64,000 bases of DNA from Acidisoma cellulosilyticum (GTDB taxonomy: Bacteria > Pseudomonadota > Alphaproteobacteria > Acetobacterales > Acetobacteraceae). Shown here one piece after another: positions 22,682 to 30,762 of the stretch. The stretch's first letter is position 1. Every line of letters begins with the position of its first letter. The position numbers and the translations under genes are program-made. Location of the stretch: assembly GCF_020621385.1 (NCBI RefSeq), contig NZ_JAESVA010000013.1:81104-145103 (forward strand), read 5' to 3'. The notes below the pieces were generated by a model. It searched no databases and was not told the origin of the DNA. It saw only the letters and a list, made by a program, of their open reading frames with translations.

Positions 22682-24406
22682 TCAGTCGCCTATCGCGTCC
22701 GGCGACAGTACCATGCAGGGTGAGCGCCCCCTGATACCCTGGCAGGCATTGACAGCCGCATTCTGCGACAGGCCGGCCAGGCGGGCGCGGTACAGCGTGT
22801 GCTGCGACACCTGCACCGGCATCACGATGGAATGGGCGGAAGCGAGCTGGTAGCGCTCGGCGTGACGCGCGACTTCCACGGCATGGCGCGCATCACTGGC
22901 CGAACCATAGGCGCCGACCTGAATACCCCAGCCACCGGCCTGCGCGCCGCCGGCCAATGGCGGCATGGGGTCGGCTTCCGCCGGTGCGATCAGATGCAGA
23001 CCGGTCGCGGCACGCGGCTGATAGACGGCGCTCGTCCGCGGCGCATTCATCTCGGAAGACAGGTCCTGCACGCCGCCGGCCGCAATCACGCGCGGCCGGG
23101 TATAGGTCGGTGCCGCAGGGGCGGGCGTGTTCTGGGCAAGGTAAGTGCCGCTTGGCACGGTAGCGGCGGGCGCGGCCTGGTTCTGATAGCTCGGCGCAAC
23201 CTGAAAGGTCGGCTGCACGGCGGGCAGCGGGGCCGCGGCGACGGCGGATTGTTCGACGACAGCGGGCTGATAGCCGCCGACGGCCGGCTGGTAATTGGCG
23301 GCCTGCTGTATGGCGGGCACATTGGCCTGTCCGTTGGCGACAGCCGCGTCGGCGGAGGCTTCCTGCTGATCGACCTGGGCGGGCGTCGGGCGCGGATCAT
23401 TGCTGGCGACCATCAGGTCGGCCGGCACGGCACCGCCGCCATTGGCGAGCAGGCCGGCGCTGTGATTGGTGACCTGCTGGTCGTTAAGCGCGTCGGTCGC
23501 GGAATCGTCGCTGGCCGGGATGATGGGAGCGCTGGCGGGCACCTGATTCATCGCGACCATGGCTGCACCACCGCCATGGCTGCCGGAACCGCCGAGATAA
23601 CCAGCACCGCCGCCGACCAAGCCGCCGCCGGTATTGGCGAGACTATTGGGGTCGCTGGCACCGCCGCCGTTATAGGGAGCGGCGCTGGGTGCGGTCATGC
23701 TGTTCATGGCGAATTGGTCGGCCGGCGAACGGCCGCCCGGCATATCGCCCTGAATATGCGGCTCGATCATCGCCAGGTAATGCGTCGTCTCCGACGGCAA
23801 GGGGCGCCCGTCCGTCAGATACTGGTTCAGGCGCTGCGGGCCGGCATTATAGGCGGCCAGGAAGCCGGGCGATCCGAACAGGTCATACATTTCGCGCAGA
23901 TAGGCCGTGCCCGCCATGATATTGTCACGCGGGTTATAAGGATCGTCGCCCAGACCGTATTGCGCTTCCAATTCCTGATAGGTGTCGGGCATCAGCTGCA
24001 TCAGCCCCATGGCACCGGGACCCGAGGTGACAAGCTGGCCGTTGATATATTCGTTCCCACCCGACTCGACGTGAATGACGCTGCGGATCCAGCTTTGCGG
24101 CACATCGAAGCGGCCGGAGGCTGCAACGACGTAAGGACCCCATGGGTCGTCAGGCGGACCGGGCGGCGCGTAGCTGCCGCGCGCATTGTCCTTATATTGC
24201 ACCGCCTGCTGCGAGGCCGAGAGATGGGAATGATGTCCGGCGCAGGCGGCGAGCAGGCCCATCATGGCCAGGCCGAGCCCGAAACGCAGATGTCTTGCAC
24301 CGGCACGCAGGACAGCAGACGAAGGGGGCGAGGATGCAAGAGACGAAAAATCCTGGCTCGCAAGACGAGCGTCAGTCACATCTCTTGGAGCATCCGGCGC
24401 GGTCAC
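22682..24406 (-). CDS. lytic transglycosylase lipoprotein with C-terminal SPOR domain
   Basis: A 574-residue protein. Residues 43-56 contain a lipoprotein signal ending in the lipobox LAAC. Next comes an SLT domain (about 95-215): IRSVIHVESGGNEYING with the catalytic Glu, GAMGLMQLMPDTYQEL, NIMAGTAYLREM and AAYNAGP. A long Gly/Asn/Ala/Pro/Gln-rich linker (about 230-490) follows, and the last ~75 residues, from WGIQVGAYGS, fit a SPOR domain, which binds denuded glycan at the division site. It would cut peptidoglycan at septa from the outer membrane. The GTG start has a GGAGG site 5 bases upstream, so the 42 residues before the lipoprotein signal seem real, which is unusual. Terminated by the stem at 22626. 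Confidence 0.85.
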   Translation of the reverse strand: MTAPDAPRDVTDARLASQDFSSLASSPPSSAVLRAGARHLRFGLGLAMMGLLAACAGHHSHLSASQQAVQYKDNARGSYAPPGPPDDPWGPYVVAASGRFDVPQSWIRSVIHVESGGNEYINGQLVTSGPGAMGLMQLMPDTYQELEAQYGLGDDPYNPRDNIMAGTAYLREMYDLFGSPGFLAAYNAGPQRLNQYLTDGRPLPSETTHYLAMIEPHIQGDMPGGRSPADQFAMNSMTAPSAAPYNGGGASDPNSLANTGGGLVGGGAGYLGGSGSHGGGAAMVAMNQVPASAPIIPASDDSATDALNDQQVTNHSAGLLANGGGAVPADLMVASNDPRPTPAQVDQQEASADAAVANGQANVPAIQQAANYQPAVGGYQPAVVEQSAVAAAPLPAVQPTFQVAPSYQNQAAPAATVPSGTYLAQNTPAPAAPTYTRPRVIAAGGVQDLSSEMNAPRTSAVYQPRAATGLHLIAPAEADPMPPLAGGAQAGGWGIQVGAYGSASDARHAVEVARHAERYQLASAHSIVMPVQVSQHTLYRARLAGLSQNAAVNACQGIRGRSPCMVLSPDAIGD

Positions 24407-24447
24407 AGCAGCCTCCGTCGTGGCGCGGCCTATCGGGCCGTTGAGTC

Positions 24448-24472
24448 ACGACGGCGTGTTGCCGTCGTTTTT
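24448..24472 (+). terminator. terminator-like hairpin between divergent genes
   Basis: ACGACGGC and GCCGTCGT around GTGTT, followed by TTTTT on the plus strand. No plus-strand gene ends before it; it lies in the spacer between the SLT-SPOR gene (minus) and the lipoprotein gene (plus). Confidence 0.6.
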
Positions 24473-24626
24473 AAAGATTGCTTAATCCTGCTGGGCAGGA
24501 ATCCGCCCTAACGCACTAATGGAAGACGAAGTTTCGCGCAACATGAACCAGCATCGACCAAGGGCTGGCATGGCGGAAAGATTGCGAATAATGCAAAAAG
24601 CTGAGCCGAGCGGCAACGAGGATGCC

Positions 24627-25025
24627 ATGATCACAATTTCGCGCAGTTTAAGGGCCGGTGTGTTTGGCGTCGGATTTGCTGTCCCGATCCTCGGGGTGCT
24701 CGCCGGTTGCGCCGCACCTGCGCCAAGGGTCCTATCCACTGAGCCTGAGGCCGCCGTCGCCGGCAGGATCGATGCGACGATCATCGCCATTCGGCCTGTG
24801 CCCCCGGCCGCCCCGCAAGGCGGCGGCGCCGTGCTGGCGGCCATGGGAACGCAGAATGGTGGGGGGGCGAGCGAGACGGAAATCATCGTCCGTACCGATC
24901 AAGGGAATGTGCTCTCCGTCGTTCAGACCGATGTCACGGGCCTTGCGGCGGGCGCGCGGGTCGTCGTGCTCACCAGCCCGCGTCTGCGGATAGCCCGGCC
25001 GGGCTATGCTACGCCGGTGAGCTGA
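24627..25025 (+). CDS. putative outer-membrane lipoprotein (SlyB/Pcp-like remnant domain)
   Basis: The 132-residue precursor begins MITISRSLRAGVFGVG, hydrophobic to the lipobox LAGC. The mature part has AVAGRIDATIIAIRPVP and a C-terminal TEIIVRTDQGNVLSVVQTDVTGLAAGARVVVLT stretch like the second half of SlyB/Pcp-type lipoproteins, but the Gly-zipper segment usual between these parts is replaced by a short Gly/Ala-rich loop. ATG at 24627 is chosen because AACGAGG precedes it and because the signal peptide then starts normally; the open frame begins at 24519. Function unknown; envelope role likely. Confidence 0.65.
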   Translation: MITISRSLRAGVFGVGFAVPILGVLAGCAAPAPRVLSTEPEAAVAGRIDATIIAIRPVPPAAPQGGGAVLAAMGTQNGGGASETEIIVRTDQGNVLSVVQTDVTGLAAGARVVVLTSPRLRIARPGYATPVS

Positions 25026-25123
25026 GCGGCGCGCGATATCCGGGCCGCCGCCCAAGGGTCGCGCGGCTCGCATGTGAGAGCGCGGTTGCAGCGGCCGGTC
25101 GGATCGGCTATCGGCCCCGACAT

Positions 25124-25999
25124 ATGAACGCCATTTCGGATCCTCAGACTTTGATCCCAGCGGAAGCCGACCAGGGCTTTGCCGTGGACCTTCGCCACGG
25201 CCTCGGGCTTCGTGCGCGCAATACCATGGCTTTTCAGGACGTGGTGCGCGGGATCGGCCTTTGGCGCCTCGCGCTGATGCTGAGCTGGCTCGATATTCGC
25301 CTGCGCTATCGCGGTTCGGTTCTGGGCCCGTTCTGGTTGACGCTGTCCACGGCGGTGATGGTGGGCGCGCTCGGCTTCGTCTACGCCTATCTGTTCAAGA
25401 CGCCGATCCACACTTATCTGCCGTTCCTGGCACTGTCGCTGACGCTATGGAGTTTTCTGTCCTCCATGGTGAGTGACGGCTCGGTCGTCTTCACCCAGGC
25501 CGAGGGCATGATCCGCTCCATGCGGGTGCCGTTTTCCCTTTATATCTATCAGCTGCTGGCGCGAAACGTGCTGATTTTCGCCCATAATGTCATCGTCATC
25601 GTGGTCGTGTTCATCGCCTTCGATTCACCTGTCAGCTGGTCCGATTTCGCGGCGATCCCGGCGCTGGTCTTGTGGTTGATCGACGGTGCGGCGGTCGCGC
25701 TGATGCTGGGCGCGGTCTGTGCCCGCTTCCGCGATATTCCGCCCATCGTCAGCAGCGTCATGCAGATTGCCTTCTATGTCTCGGGCATCATGTTCAAGCC
25801 GGACATGCTGGGCCATCGCAGCATCTATCTGCTCTACGATCCCTTCTATTCCATCGTGGAAGTCCTGCGCGCACCACTGCTGGGCCACCTGCCGTCGCAG
25901 ATGACCTATGTCAGCGCCTTGGGCTTTTCCGCGGTGCTTTGCCTGCTCGGCTGGTTTGTATTCCTGCGCGTGCGGCACCGCATCGCTTTCTGGGTGTGA
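25124..25999 (+). CDS. polysaccharide-export ABC transporter permease (Wzm/KpsM type)
   Basis: A 291-residue ABC-2 permease with a cytoplasmic N-terminus (about 55 residues) and six membrane helices. It has the family phrase LSWLDIRLRYRGSVLGPFWLTLSTAVMVGALGF and LLYDPFYSIVEVLRAPLLG near the end. It pairs with the ATPase encoded 4 bases downstream. Such pairs move lipid-linked O-antigen or capsule chains across the inner membrane. Its place beside glycosyltransferase genes and the cellulose operon supports export of a surface polysaccharide. ATG at 25124. Confidence 0.88.
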   Translation: MNAISDPQTLIPAEADQGFAVDLRHGLGLRARNTMAFQDVVRGIGLWRLALMLSWLDIRLRYRGSVLGPFWLTLSTAVMVGALGFVYAYLFKTPIHTYLPFLALSLTLWSFLSSMVSDGSVVFTQAEGMIRSMRVPFSLYIYQLLARNVLIFAHNVIVIVVVFIAFDSPVSWSDFAAIPALVLWLIDGAAVALMLGAVCARFRDIPPIVSSVMQIAFYVSGIMFKPDMLGHRSIYLLYDPFYSIVEVLRAPLLGHLPSQMTYVSALGFSAVLCLLGWFVFLRVRHRIAFWV

Positions 26000-26003
26000 C
26001 GAC

Positions 26004-26792
26004 ATGGCAGCGCGCATCGAGGTCGAAGACCTCCGGATCGATTTTCCCCTCTATCACGGCCAATCCCGCAGTCTGAAGCGCAGCATCCTGGCGCATGCCA
26101 CGGGCAAGCGACGCCTGCAGGAAAATGAGAAGCATCGCCTGGTGGTGGAGGCATTGCGCGCCATCAGCTTCACGCTGCAACCGGGCGAGCGGCTCGCTTT
26201 GGTCGGCCATAACGGTGCTGGCAAGACGACGCTGCTGCGGGCCCTGGCCGGCGTCTACGAGCCTGTCGCGGGTAGCGTGCGAATCCAGGGTTCGCTGAAC
26301 GCGCTGCTGGATCCTAATCAGGGGATGAACCCTGAATTGACGGGGCGGGAGAATGTGGCGCTCAGGGGCCGCTATCATCGCATGAATCGCGAGGCCGTGG
26401 AGGCTTTGCAGGAAGACGTGCGCAGCTTCGCCGAACTCGGCGACTTCTTCGACCTGCCGACCCGCATCTATAGTTCCGGCATGATCATCCGCCTGGCTTT
26501 CGCCATGGCGACGGCCATTCGCCCGCAGGTGCTGCTGATGGACGAATGGTTCCTGGCCGGCGACGCTGCCTTCCGCGAGAAGGCGCGCGAGCGTTTGGAG
26601 ACCATGGTGCGCGGCGCCGATATCCTGGTCCTGTCCACCCATCTGAACGATATCGTGCGCTCCTGGTGCACGCGCGTGATCTGGCTGGAAGACGGTCGGG
26701 TGCGCATGGATGGGGCGGTCGATGAGGTCATGGAGGTCTTTGCCGGCAAGATCGATACGCCGGCTCTGTTCCCCGAAGCCGTCGCCAGCTAA
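26004..26792 (+). CDS. polysaccharide-export ABC transporter ATPase (Wzt/KpsT type)
   Basis: A 262-residue ATPase: Walker A GHNGAGKTT, the Q-loop region, NPELTGRENVALRGRYHRM, signature IYSSGMIIRLAFAMAT and Walker B VLLMDEWFLAGD. The phrase YSSGM and the LTGREN element mark the Wzt/KpsT/TagH group. It lacks the C-terminal carbohydrate-binding domain that long Wzt proteins use to recognise a chain cap, so export is probably independent of such a cap. The upstream open frame belongs to the permease region; ATG at 26004 lies 4 bases after its stop. Confidence 0.88.
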   Translation: MAARIEVEDLRIDFPLYHGQSRSLKRSILAHATGKRRLQENEKHRLVVEALRAISFTLQPGERLALVGHNGAGKTTLLRALAGVYEPVAGSVRIQGSLNALLDPNQGMNPELTGRENVALRGRYHRMNREAVEALQEDVRSFAELGDFFDLPTRIYSSGMIIRLAFAMATAIRPQVLLMDEWFLAGDAAFREKARERLETMVRGADILVLSTHLNDIVRSWCTRVIWLEDGRVRMDGAVDEVMEVFAGKIDTPALFPEAVAS

Positions 26793-26882
26793 CCGCCTGA
26801 GAGCGAAGCCCGCGGCAAGGTCCGACGGCTTCTCTGCGCGTCAAGCCCTTGCCCCTTGAGAAAATTCCGCTAAGCACAGCCC

Positions 26883-27839
26883 ATGCGTCATTTCCTGGAT
26901 TTCGAGAAGCCCCTCGCCGAACTCGAGAATAAGATCGAGGAGCTGCGGCGGATGCCCGGCCCCGAAGGTCTCAGCATCGCCGATGAGGTTACCCGCCTGT
27001 CGGAAAAGGCCGACCGCCAGCTGCGCACGCTTTATGCGAAGCTGACGCCTTGGCAGAAAACCCTGGTCGCGCGGCATCCGGACAGGCCCCGCGCGCTGTC
27101 CTATATCGACCAGCTGATCACGGAATACACGCCGCTCGGCGGTGACCGCGCCTTCGCGGAGGACGCGGCGATCGTGGGTGGCCTCGGCCGCTTCTACGGC
27201 CATGCCGTCATGGTGCTGGGCACCGAGAAGGGCACGGATACGGAAAGCCGTATCAAGCATAATTTCGGCAGCGCCCGCCCGGAAGGCTATCGCAAGGTCA
27301 AGCGCCTGATCGAAATGGCCGGACATTTCCGCCTGCCGATCCTGAGCTTCATCGACACCTCCGGCGCCTATCCTGGCGTCGATGCCGAAGCGCGGGGCCA
27401 GGCCGAAGCCATTGCGCGGGCGATCGAGGCAGGGCTGGCCGCGCCGGTGCCCTTTATCGCGACGGTGATCGGCGAGGGCGGATCGGGTGGTGCCATCGCG
27501 CTCGGGGCTGCGGACCGCGTGCTGATGCTGGAACATTCGATCTATTCCGTCATTTCCCCAGAAGGCTGCGCATCGATCCTGTGGCGTGACGCCGCCGCCG
27601 CCCCTATGGCGGCCGAGGCCCTGAAGCTGACGGCGGACGACCTGCGCCGGTTCGACCTGATCGACGGGGTTATCCCCGAGCCCCTGGGCGGCGCGCATCG
27701 CGCCCCTGCGGAGACGATGACGGCGGTGGGTGAGGCGATCAACGCGGCGCTTTCGCCCTTGTTGAGCCAGACGCCCGAGGCGCTGAAGGCACGCCGGCGC
27801 GAGAAATTCCTCGCCATGGGCCGCGAGGGCCTGGCCTAA
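26883..27839 (+). CDS. accA: acetyl-CoA carboxylase carboxyltransferase subunit alpha
   Basis: A 318-residue protein of AccA length. It begins MRHFLDFEKPLAELENKIEELR, the normal AccA helix, and has NFGSARPEGYRKVKRLI, FIDTSGAYPGVDAEARGQAEAIA and GEGGSGGAIALG, which form the biotin-carboxyl and CoA sites. With AccD it transfers CO2 from carboxybiotin to acetyl-CoA, the first committed step of fatty acid synthesis. accD, accB and accC are not in the window. Its place between an exporter and glycosyltransferases appears to be chance or shared transcription; ATG at 26883. Confidence 0.96.
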   Translation: MRHFLDFEKPLAELENKIEELRRMPGPEGLSIADEVTRLSEKADRQLRTLYAKLTPWQKTLVARHPDRPRALSYIDQLITEYTPLGGDRAFAEDAAIVGGLGRFYGHAVMVLGTEKGTDTESRIKHNFGSARPEGYRKVKRLIEMAGHFRLPILSFIDTSGAYPGVDAEARGQAEAIARAIEAGLAAPVPFIATVIGEGGSGGAIALGAADRVLMLEHSIYSVISPEGCASILWRDAAAAPMAAEALKLTADDLRRFDLIDGVIPEPLGGAHRAPAETMTAVGEAINAALSPLLSQTPEALKARRREKFLAMGREGLA

Positions 27840-27909
27840 GCTTGCCAATTCATGAGTGAGGCGGCGGCGTCATGAGCCGCTGACGGCTTTGGGGCGAAGG
27901 AGCGTGCGA

Positions 27910-28938
27910 ATGCCGATTGCCGCCGTCACCTGCGTGCGCGACGAGGGCGATATCATCGAGGAATGGCTGGCCCATCACCTCGCCCTCGGCTTCGATCGTA
28001 TCCATATTTTCGACAATGGCAGCGAAGACGCGACGCGCGCCAAGATCAACGCCGTCGCGGCCCGAAATCCGGATGTGACCGTGCAGTCCTGGCAACCCGC
28101 CTCAGGCGAGCCGCAGAAGGCTGCGTTCGAGGCGGGGCTTGCGCGGATGCGCGCCGAGGATGTCGATTGGTGCGCCTTTCTCGACGCCGACGAATTCATC
28201 GTCAATGCGGCGGCCGATCCGCAATCGCCAGCGGGCCGGGAAAGCCTGGCCGATTTTCTGGCGCGCCATGAGGCCCATGCCGCGATCGGTCTGAATTGGG
28301 CGATTTTCGGCAGTTCAGGACAAGAGCAGCGACCGTCCGGCCTGATGCAGGAAGCGTTTTTGCGCCGGGCCGAGGACGGTTTCACGGTCAACCGGCACAT
28401 CAAATCCATCGTGCGGCCGCGTTTCGCCAAGGGCGTGCATCATGTGCACGGCTTCGCGCTGGATCATCCCTATTACAATGCCGAAGGGGAAGAGATCGTC
28501 TGGCGCACATCGGAACATGGCGGCGCGGTGCAGCCCTTCGCCTATACCGAGAATTTCCCGAGCCTGACCGGTTGGCGCATCAACCATTATTTCTGCCGCT
28601 GGCGTGGCCGGTGGGACGAGAAGGTGCGTCTCTCCCGGCTGCGGGACGTGTTCTGGCGCTCGGAACAGGATTGGCAACACCACGACCGCAACGAGGTTTA
28701 TGACGCGACGGCGCTTCGCTGGGTACCTCAGGTGCGCGCTCAGATGGTGGAACTCGGCATCATCAAGCCGCTTTCTGACCCGGCACCGACGCCGATCGCA
28801 GTCCCGACCACAGTCGCTGCTCCGACGCCAGCGCCAGCCCAGGCCGCAGTCGTGGCACCGGCACCGACGTCAGTCGTATCGCCGGCACCTGCCAGCCCTC
28901 CGGCCCGGATTCACGCGTCGCGGGATACCAGGATCTAG
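27910..28938 (+). CDS. glycosyltransferase, family 2-like (Glyco_tranf_2_4 type)
   Basis: A 342-residue protein. The first ~290 residues match GT2-like enzymes: AAVTCVRDEGDIIEEWLAHHLALGFDRIHIFDNGSEDAT at the start and CAFLDADEFIV with the DxD metal site. The last ~55 residues are a low-complexity tail of Ala, Pro, Thr and Val, which is unusual. ATG at 27910 with GAAGGAG upstream is used; the frame extends to 27856. The TAG stop codon lies within the first bases of a dispersed repeat, suggesting that the repeat fixed the present C-terminus. The acceptor sugar is unknown. Confidence 0.82.
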   Translation: MPIAAVTCVRDEGDIIEEWLAHHLALGFDRIHIFDNGSEDATRAKINAVAARNPDVTVQSWQPASGEPQKAAFEAGLARMRAEDVDWCAFLDADEFIVNAAADPQSPAGRESLADFLARHEAHAAIGLNWAIFGSSGQEQRPSGLMQEAFLRRAEDGFTVNRHIKSIVRPRFAKGVHHVHGFALDHPYYNAEGEEIVWRTSEHGGAVQPFAYTENFPSLTGWRINHYFCRWRGRWDEKVRLSRLRDVFWRSEQDWQHHDRNEVYDATALRWVPQVRAQMVELGIIKPLSDPAPTPIAVPTTVAAPTPAPAQAAVVAPAPTSVVSPAPASPPARIHASRDTRI

Positions 28939-29042
28939 AGCGTTTCCTGCTCGCTTACGCTCACAGACGCCGCTCTAGATTATTGTTTTTGCGAGCATCT
29001 TCACCCGGACAGATGATTCCATCTGACCGGGATCTGCTCTAG
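28933..29042 (+). repeat. ~110-bp dispersed repeat, copy A
   Basis: ATCTAGAGCGTTTCCTG... ends ...GATCTGCTCTAG. It contains the inner inverted repeat CCGGACAGATG-ATTC-CATCTGACCGG and has CTCTAG ends. A near-identical copy in the same orientation is at 30654-30762. The stop codon of the preceding glycosyltransferase gene (28936-28938) lies inside it. Confidence 0.88.
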
Positions 29043-29217
29043 GGGCTGTCGGGTTTTGATCGGAAGCCTCCCCAGAAAAATCTGTCGCCCGCGGCCTTGT
29101 GCCGCGGGTCTACCCGTTCAGGCGCCCAGACGCCGATGTGGCGCCGCGACGGGTAGGTGCGCGGCACAAGGCCGCGGATGACGAGTCTTCTACACAAACC
29201 TGACAGACCCAAGACCC
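29043..29217. repeat. nested long inverted repeat (REP/MITE-like element, copy 2)
   Basis: The inner arms at 29086-29117 and 29149-29180 are about 32 bases long and nearly complementary, with cores GCGGCCTTGTGCCGCG and CGCGGCACAAGGCCGC and ACCCGT/ACGGGT ends. Outer arms with CTGTCGGGTTTTGATCGG and the complement of CTGTCAGGTTTGTGT form a second, weaker layer. The central block GGCGCCCA is shared with the element at 6928. No gene is present between 28939 and 29240 except these repeats. Confidence 0.75.
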
Positions 29218-29240
29218 CTTAGCATTCGGTCGGCGCGGGT

Positions 29241-30623
29241 TCAGCCTGTCTTCCCGGCATCTGCCGCCGGCAGCGAGTGATGCCGCAACACACGGTCAAG
29301 ATAGTCGCGCATGACCTGCGGTCGGCCGGCCCGAGCGACACCCCAGAAATGCACGAGCCCGGTCAGCGGGCCGATGGGGATTTGCGGGCCCTCGAAACCC
29401 CAGCGCACATATTTGGAAACCTCGTGCGTTTCGAAATGGGCGATTTTGTAGGAGACGTAGTTGGCGGCCTCCTGGTCGACCCATTGCAAAGCGCTGCGCC
29501 CGCGCTGGCCGAGGATATTGCAGATCACGCGACGAATGAGCTTCAGATGGTGCAACTGGCTGGGGATATTGGGAATGCCGATGGTCCCGCAATTGAAGCC
29601 GCTCGCGAAGCGCGGCAATTCATGATCAAGCTGCAGCAGTGTGGCCCCCACTGAGGGCGCATGCTCCAATCCGGAAAAGACTTCGATCGGCGCCGTCAGT
29701 TTGTCCGATACGGCCATCGCGATCAGCATGGCCTGAATATCGGCATTATAGATGATGTCCGGATCCATATAGATGACCGGCTGATAATGATGGGCGTCGT
29801 CATCTTCAAGAATGCAATATTTACCGGCAACAAACCCGACCCAGTCATTGGGGCGGAGAGGTTTGACGGTAAACCGGTCGCGCGGCACCCAGGGCATCTC
29901 GGCGCGGATGCTGGCCAAGTCCCGGTCCGAATAGACCCAGACCTGACCTTTATAATGCCCGACGGCGCCGAGAGAGACCAGGCTCAGGGACAGTTGTTGA
30001 AAGACGTTATCCTCGCCGAAGGCGAGATAATAGATCATCGGCTTGAAGAGCAGGATCTCGTTGACCTTCCATCCTTCCGACAGGACCGTAAAGCGGAAGG
30101 GCGCATGCTTTTGATCGAAGGGGAGATTGTAATTAAGCGGGATGGCAAGATGTCCGATATGGAGATTGAACTTTTCCCCGAATGTGATTGTTTCCGGATT
30201 GATCAGCGATCTCGTCGATTTGACGATCCATTGCTCTGCCAGCAGGCGCTGTAGAAAATCAAGGTCCTCGTCCGAGCAGGGCAGGAAATGCTCCCAGTCC
30301 TTGACCTCGGTCCGATTGATTTCGACGGTCCCGCCGGGCGGCGCGCTGGCGAAGGATCCGTTCCGGGCGATGGCGACGGTGCGGCTTGCCGGATAGGGAT
30401 AAATCTCGCATGGACCGAGGAATTTTACGTCCGCCTCCGTCGGGAGGCTCGCCTTCTGTTCGATGAAATCAACGAAAGGCTGGCGGAAGGTATCGGGGTC
30501 AAGGTCAACGGAGACCAGTTCCTCCCGATCGCGGATCTGACCGACAGAAAGATGCGTTATGCCTGTGCGATCGGCCGTGCGAGCCATCAGAGCGCCATGG
30601 TATGAGATAAGATAGAACCGCAT
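29241..30623 (-). CDS. glycosyltransferase-like protein (GT-A fold, GT8-like features)
   Basis: A 460-residue protein that is not confidently placed in a family. The C-terminal half has features of a GT-A transferase: KYCILEDDDAHHYQPVIYMDPDIIY with a DPD metal-binding candidate, FNCGTIGIPN and a late GLVHFWGVARAGRPQVMRDYL, similar in layout to GT8 enzymes. The N-terminal ~200 residues are not recognised. No signal peptide or membrane helix. ATG at 30623 with GGAGACG upstream. The gene lies between two direct 110-bp repeats and seems, by eye, less GC-rich than its neighbours; it may be an acquired cassette. Confidence 0.6.
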   Translation of the reverse strand: MRFYLISYHGALMARTADRTGITHLSVGQIRDREELVSVDLDPDTFRQPFVDFIEQKASLPTEADVKFLGPCEIYPYPASRTVAIARNGSFASAPPGGTVEINRTEVKDWEHFLPCSDEDLDFLQRLLAEQWIVKSTRSLINPETITFGEKFNLHIGHLAIPLNYNLPFDQKHAPFRFTVLSEGWKVNEILLFKPMIYYLAFGEDNVFQQLSLSLVSLGAVGHYKGQVWVYSDRDLASIRAEMPWVPRDRFTVKPLRPNDWVGFVAGKYCILEDDDAHHYQPVIYMDPDIIYNADIQAMLIAMAVSDKLTAPIEVFSGLEHAPSVGATLLQLDHELPRFASGFNCGTIGIPNIPSQLHHLKLIRRVICNILGQRGRSALQWVDQEAANYVSYKIAHFETHEVSKYVRWGFEGPQIPIGPLTGLVHFWGVARAGRPQVMRDYLDRVLRHHSLPAADAGKTG

Positions 30624-30653
30624 TGGACGTCTCCGGTCTCGTTCGCAGGTGGT

Positions 30654-30762
30654 ATCTAGAGCGTTTCCTGTTCGCTACGCTCACAGGTGCCGCTCTAGAT
30701 TATTGTTTTTGCGAGCATCTTCACCCGGCCAGATGATTTTATCTGGCCGGGATCTGCTCTAG
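30654..30762 (+). repeat. ~110-bp dispersed repeat, copy B
   Basis: Same sequence family and same orientation as the copy at 28933, differing at roughly ten positions. Its last bases (CTCTAG) contain the TAG stop codon of the GT61 gene on the minus strand (30759-30761). It also holds the inner inverted repeat CCGGCCAGAT-GATTTT-ATCTGGCCGG. Confidence 0.88.

Noticed and set aside
22799..24511. 570-codon plus-strand frame opposite the SLT-SPOR gene
   Set aside because: Gly/Arg-rich shadow produced by the low-complexity linker; only the terminator-like stem at 24448 made it worth a second look.
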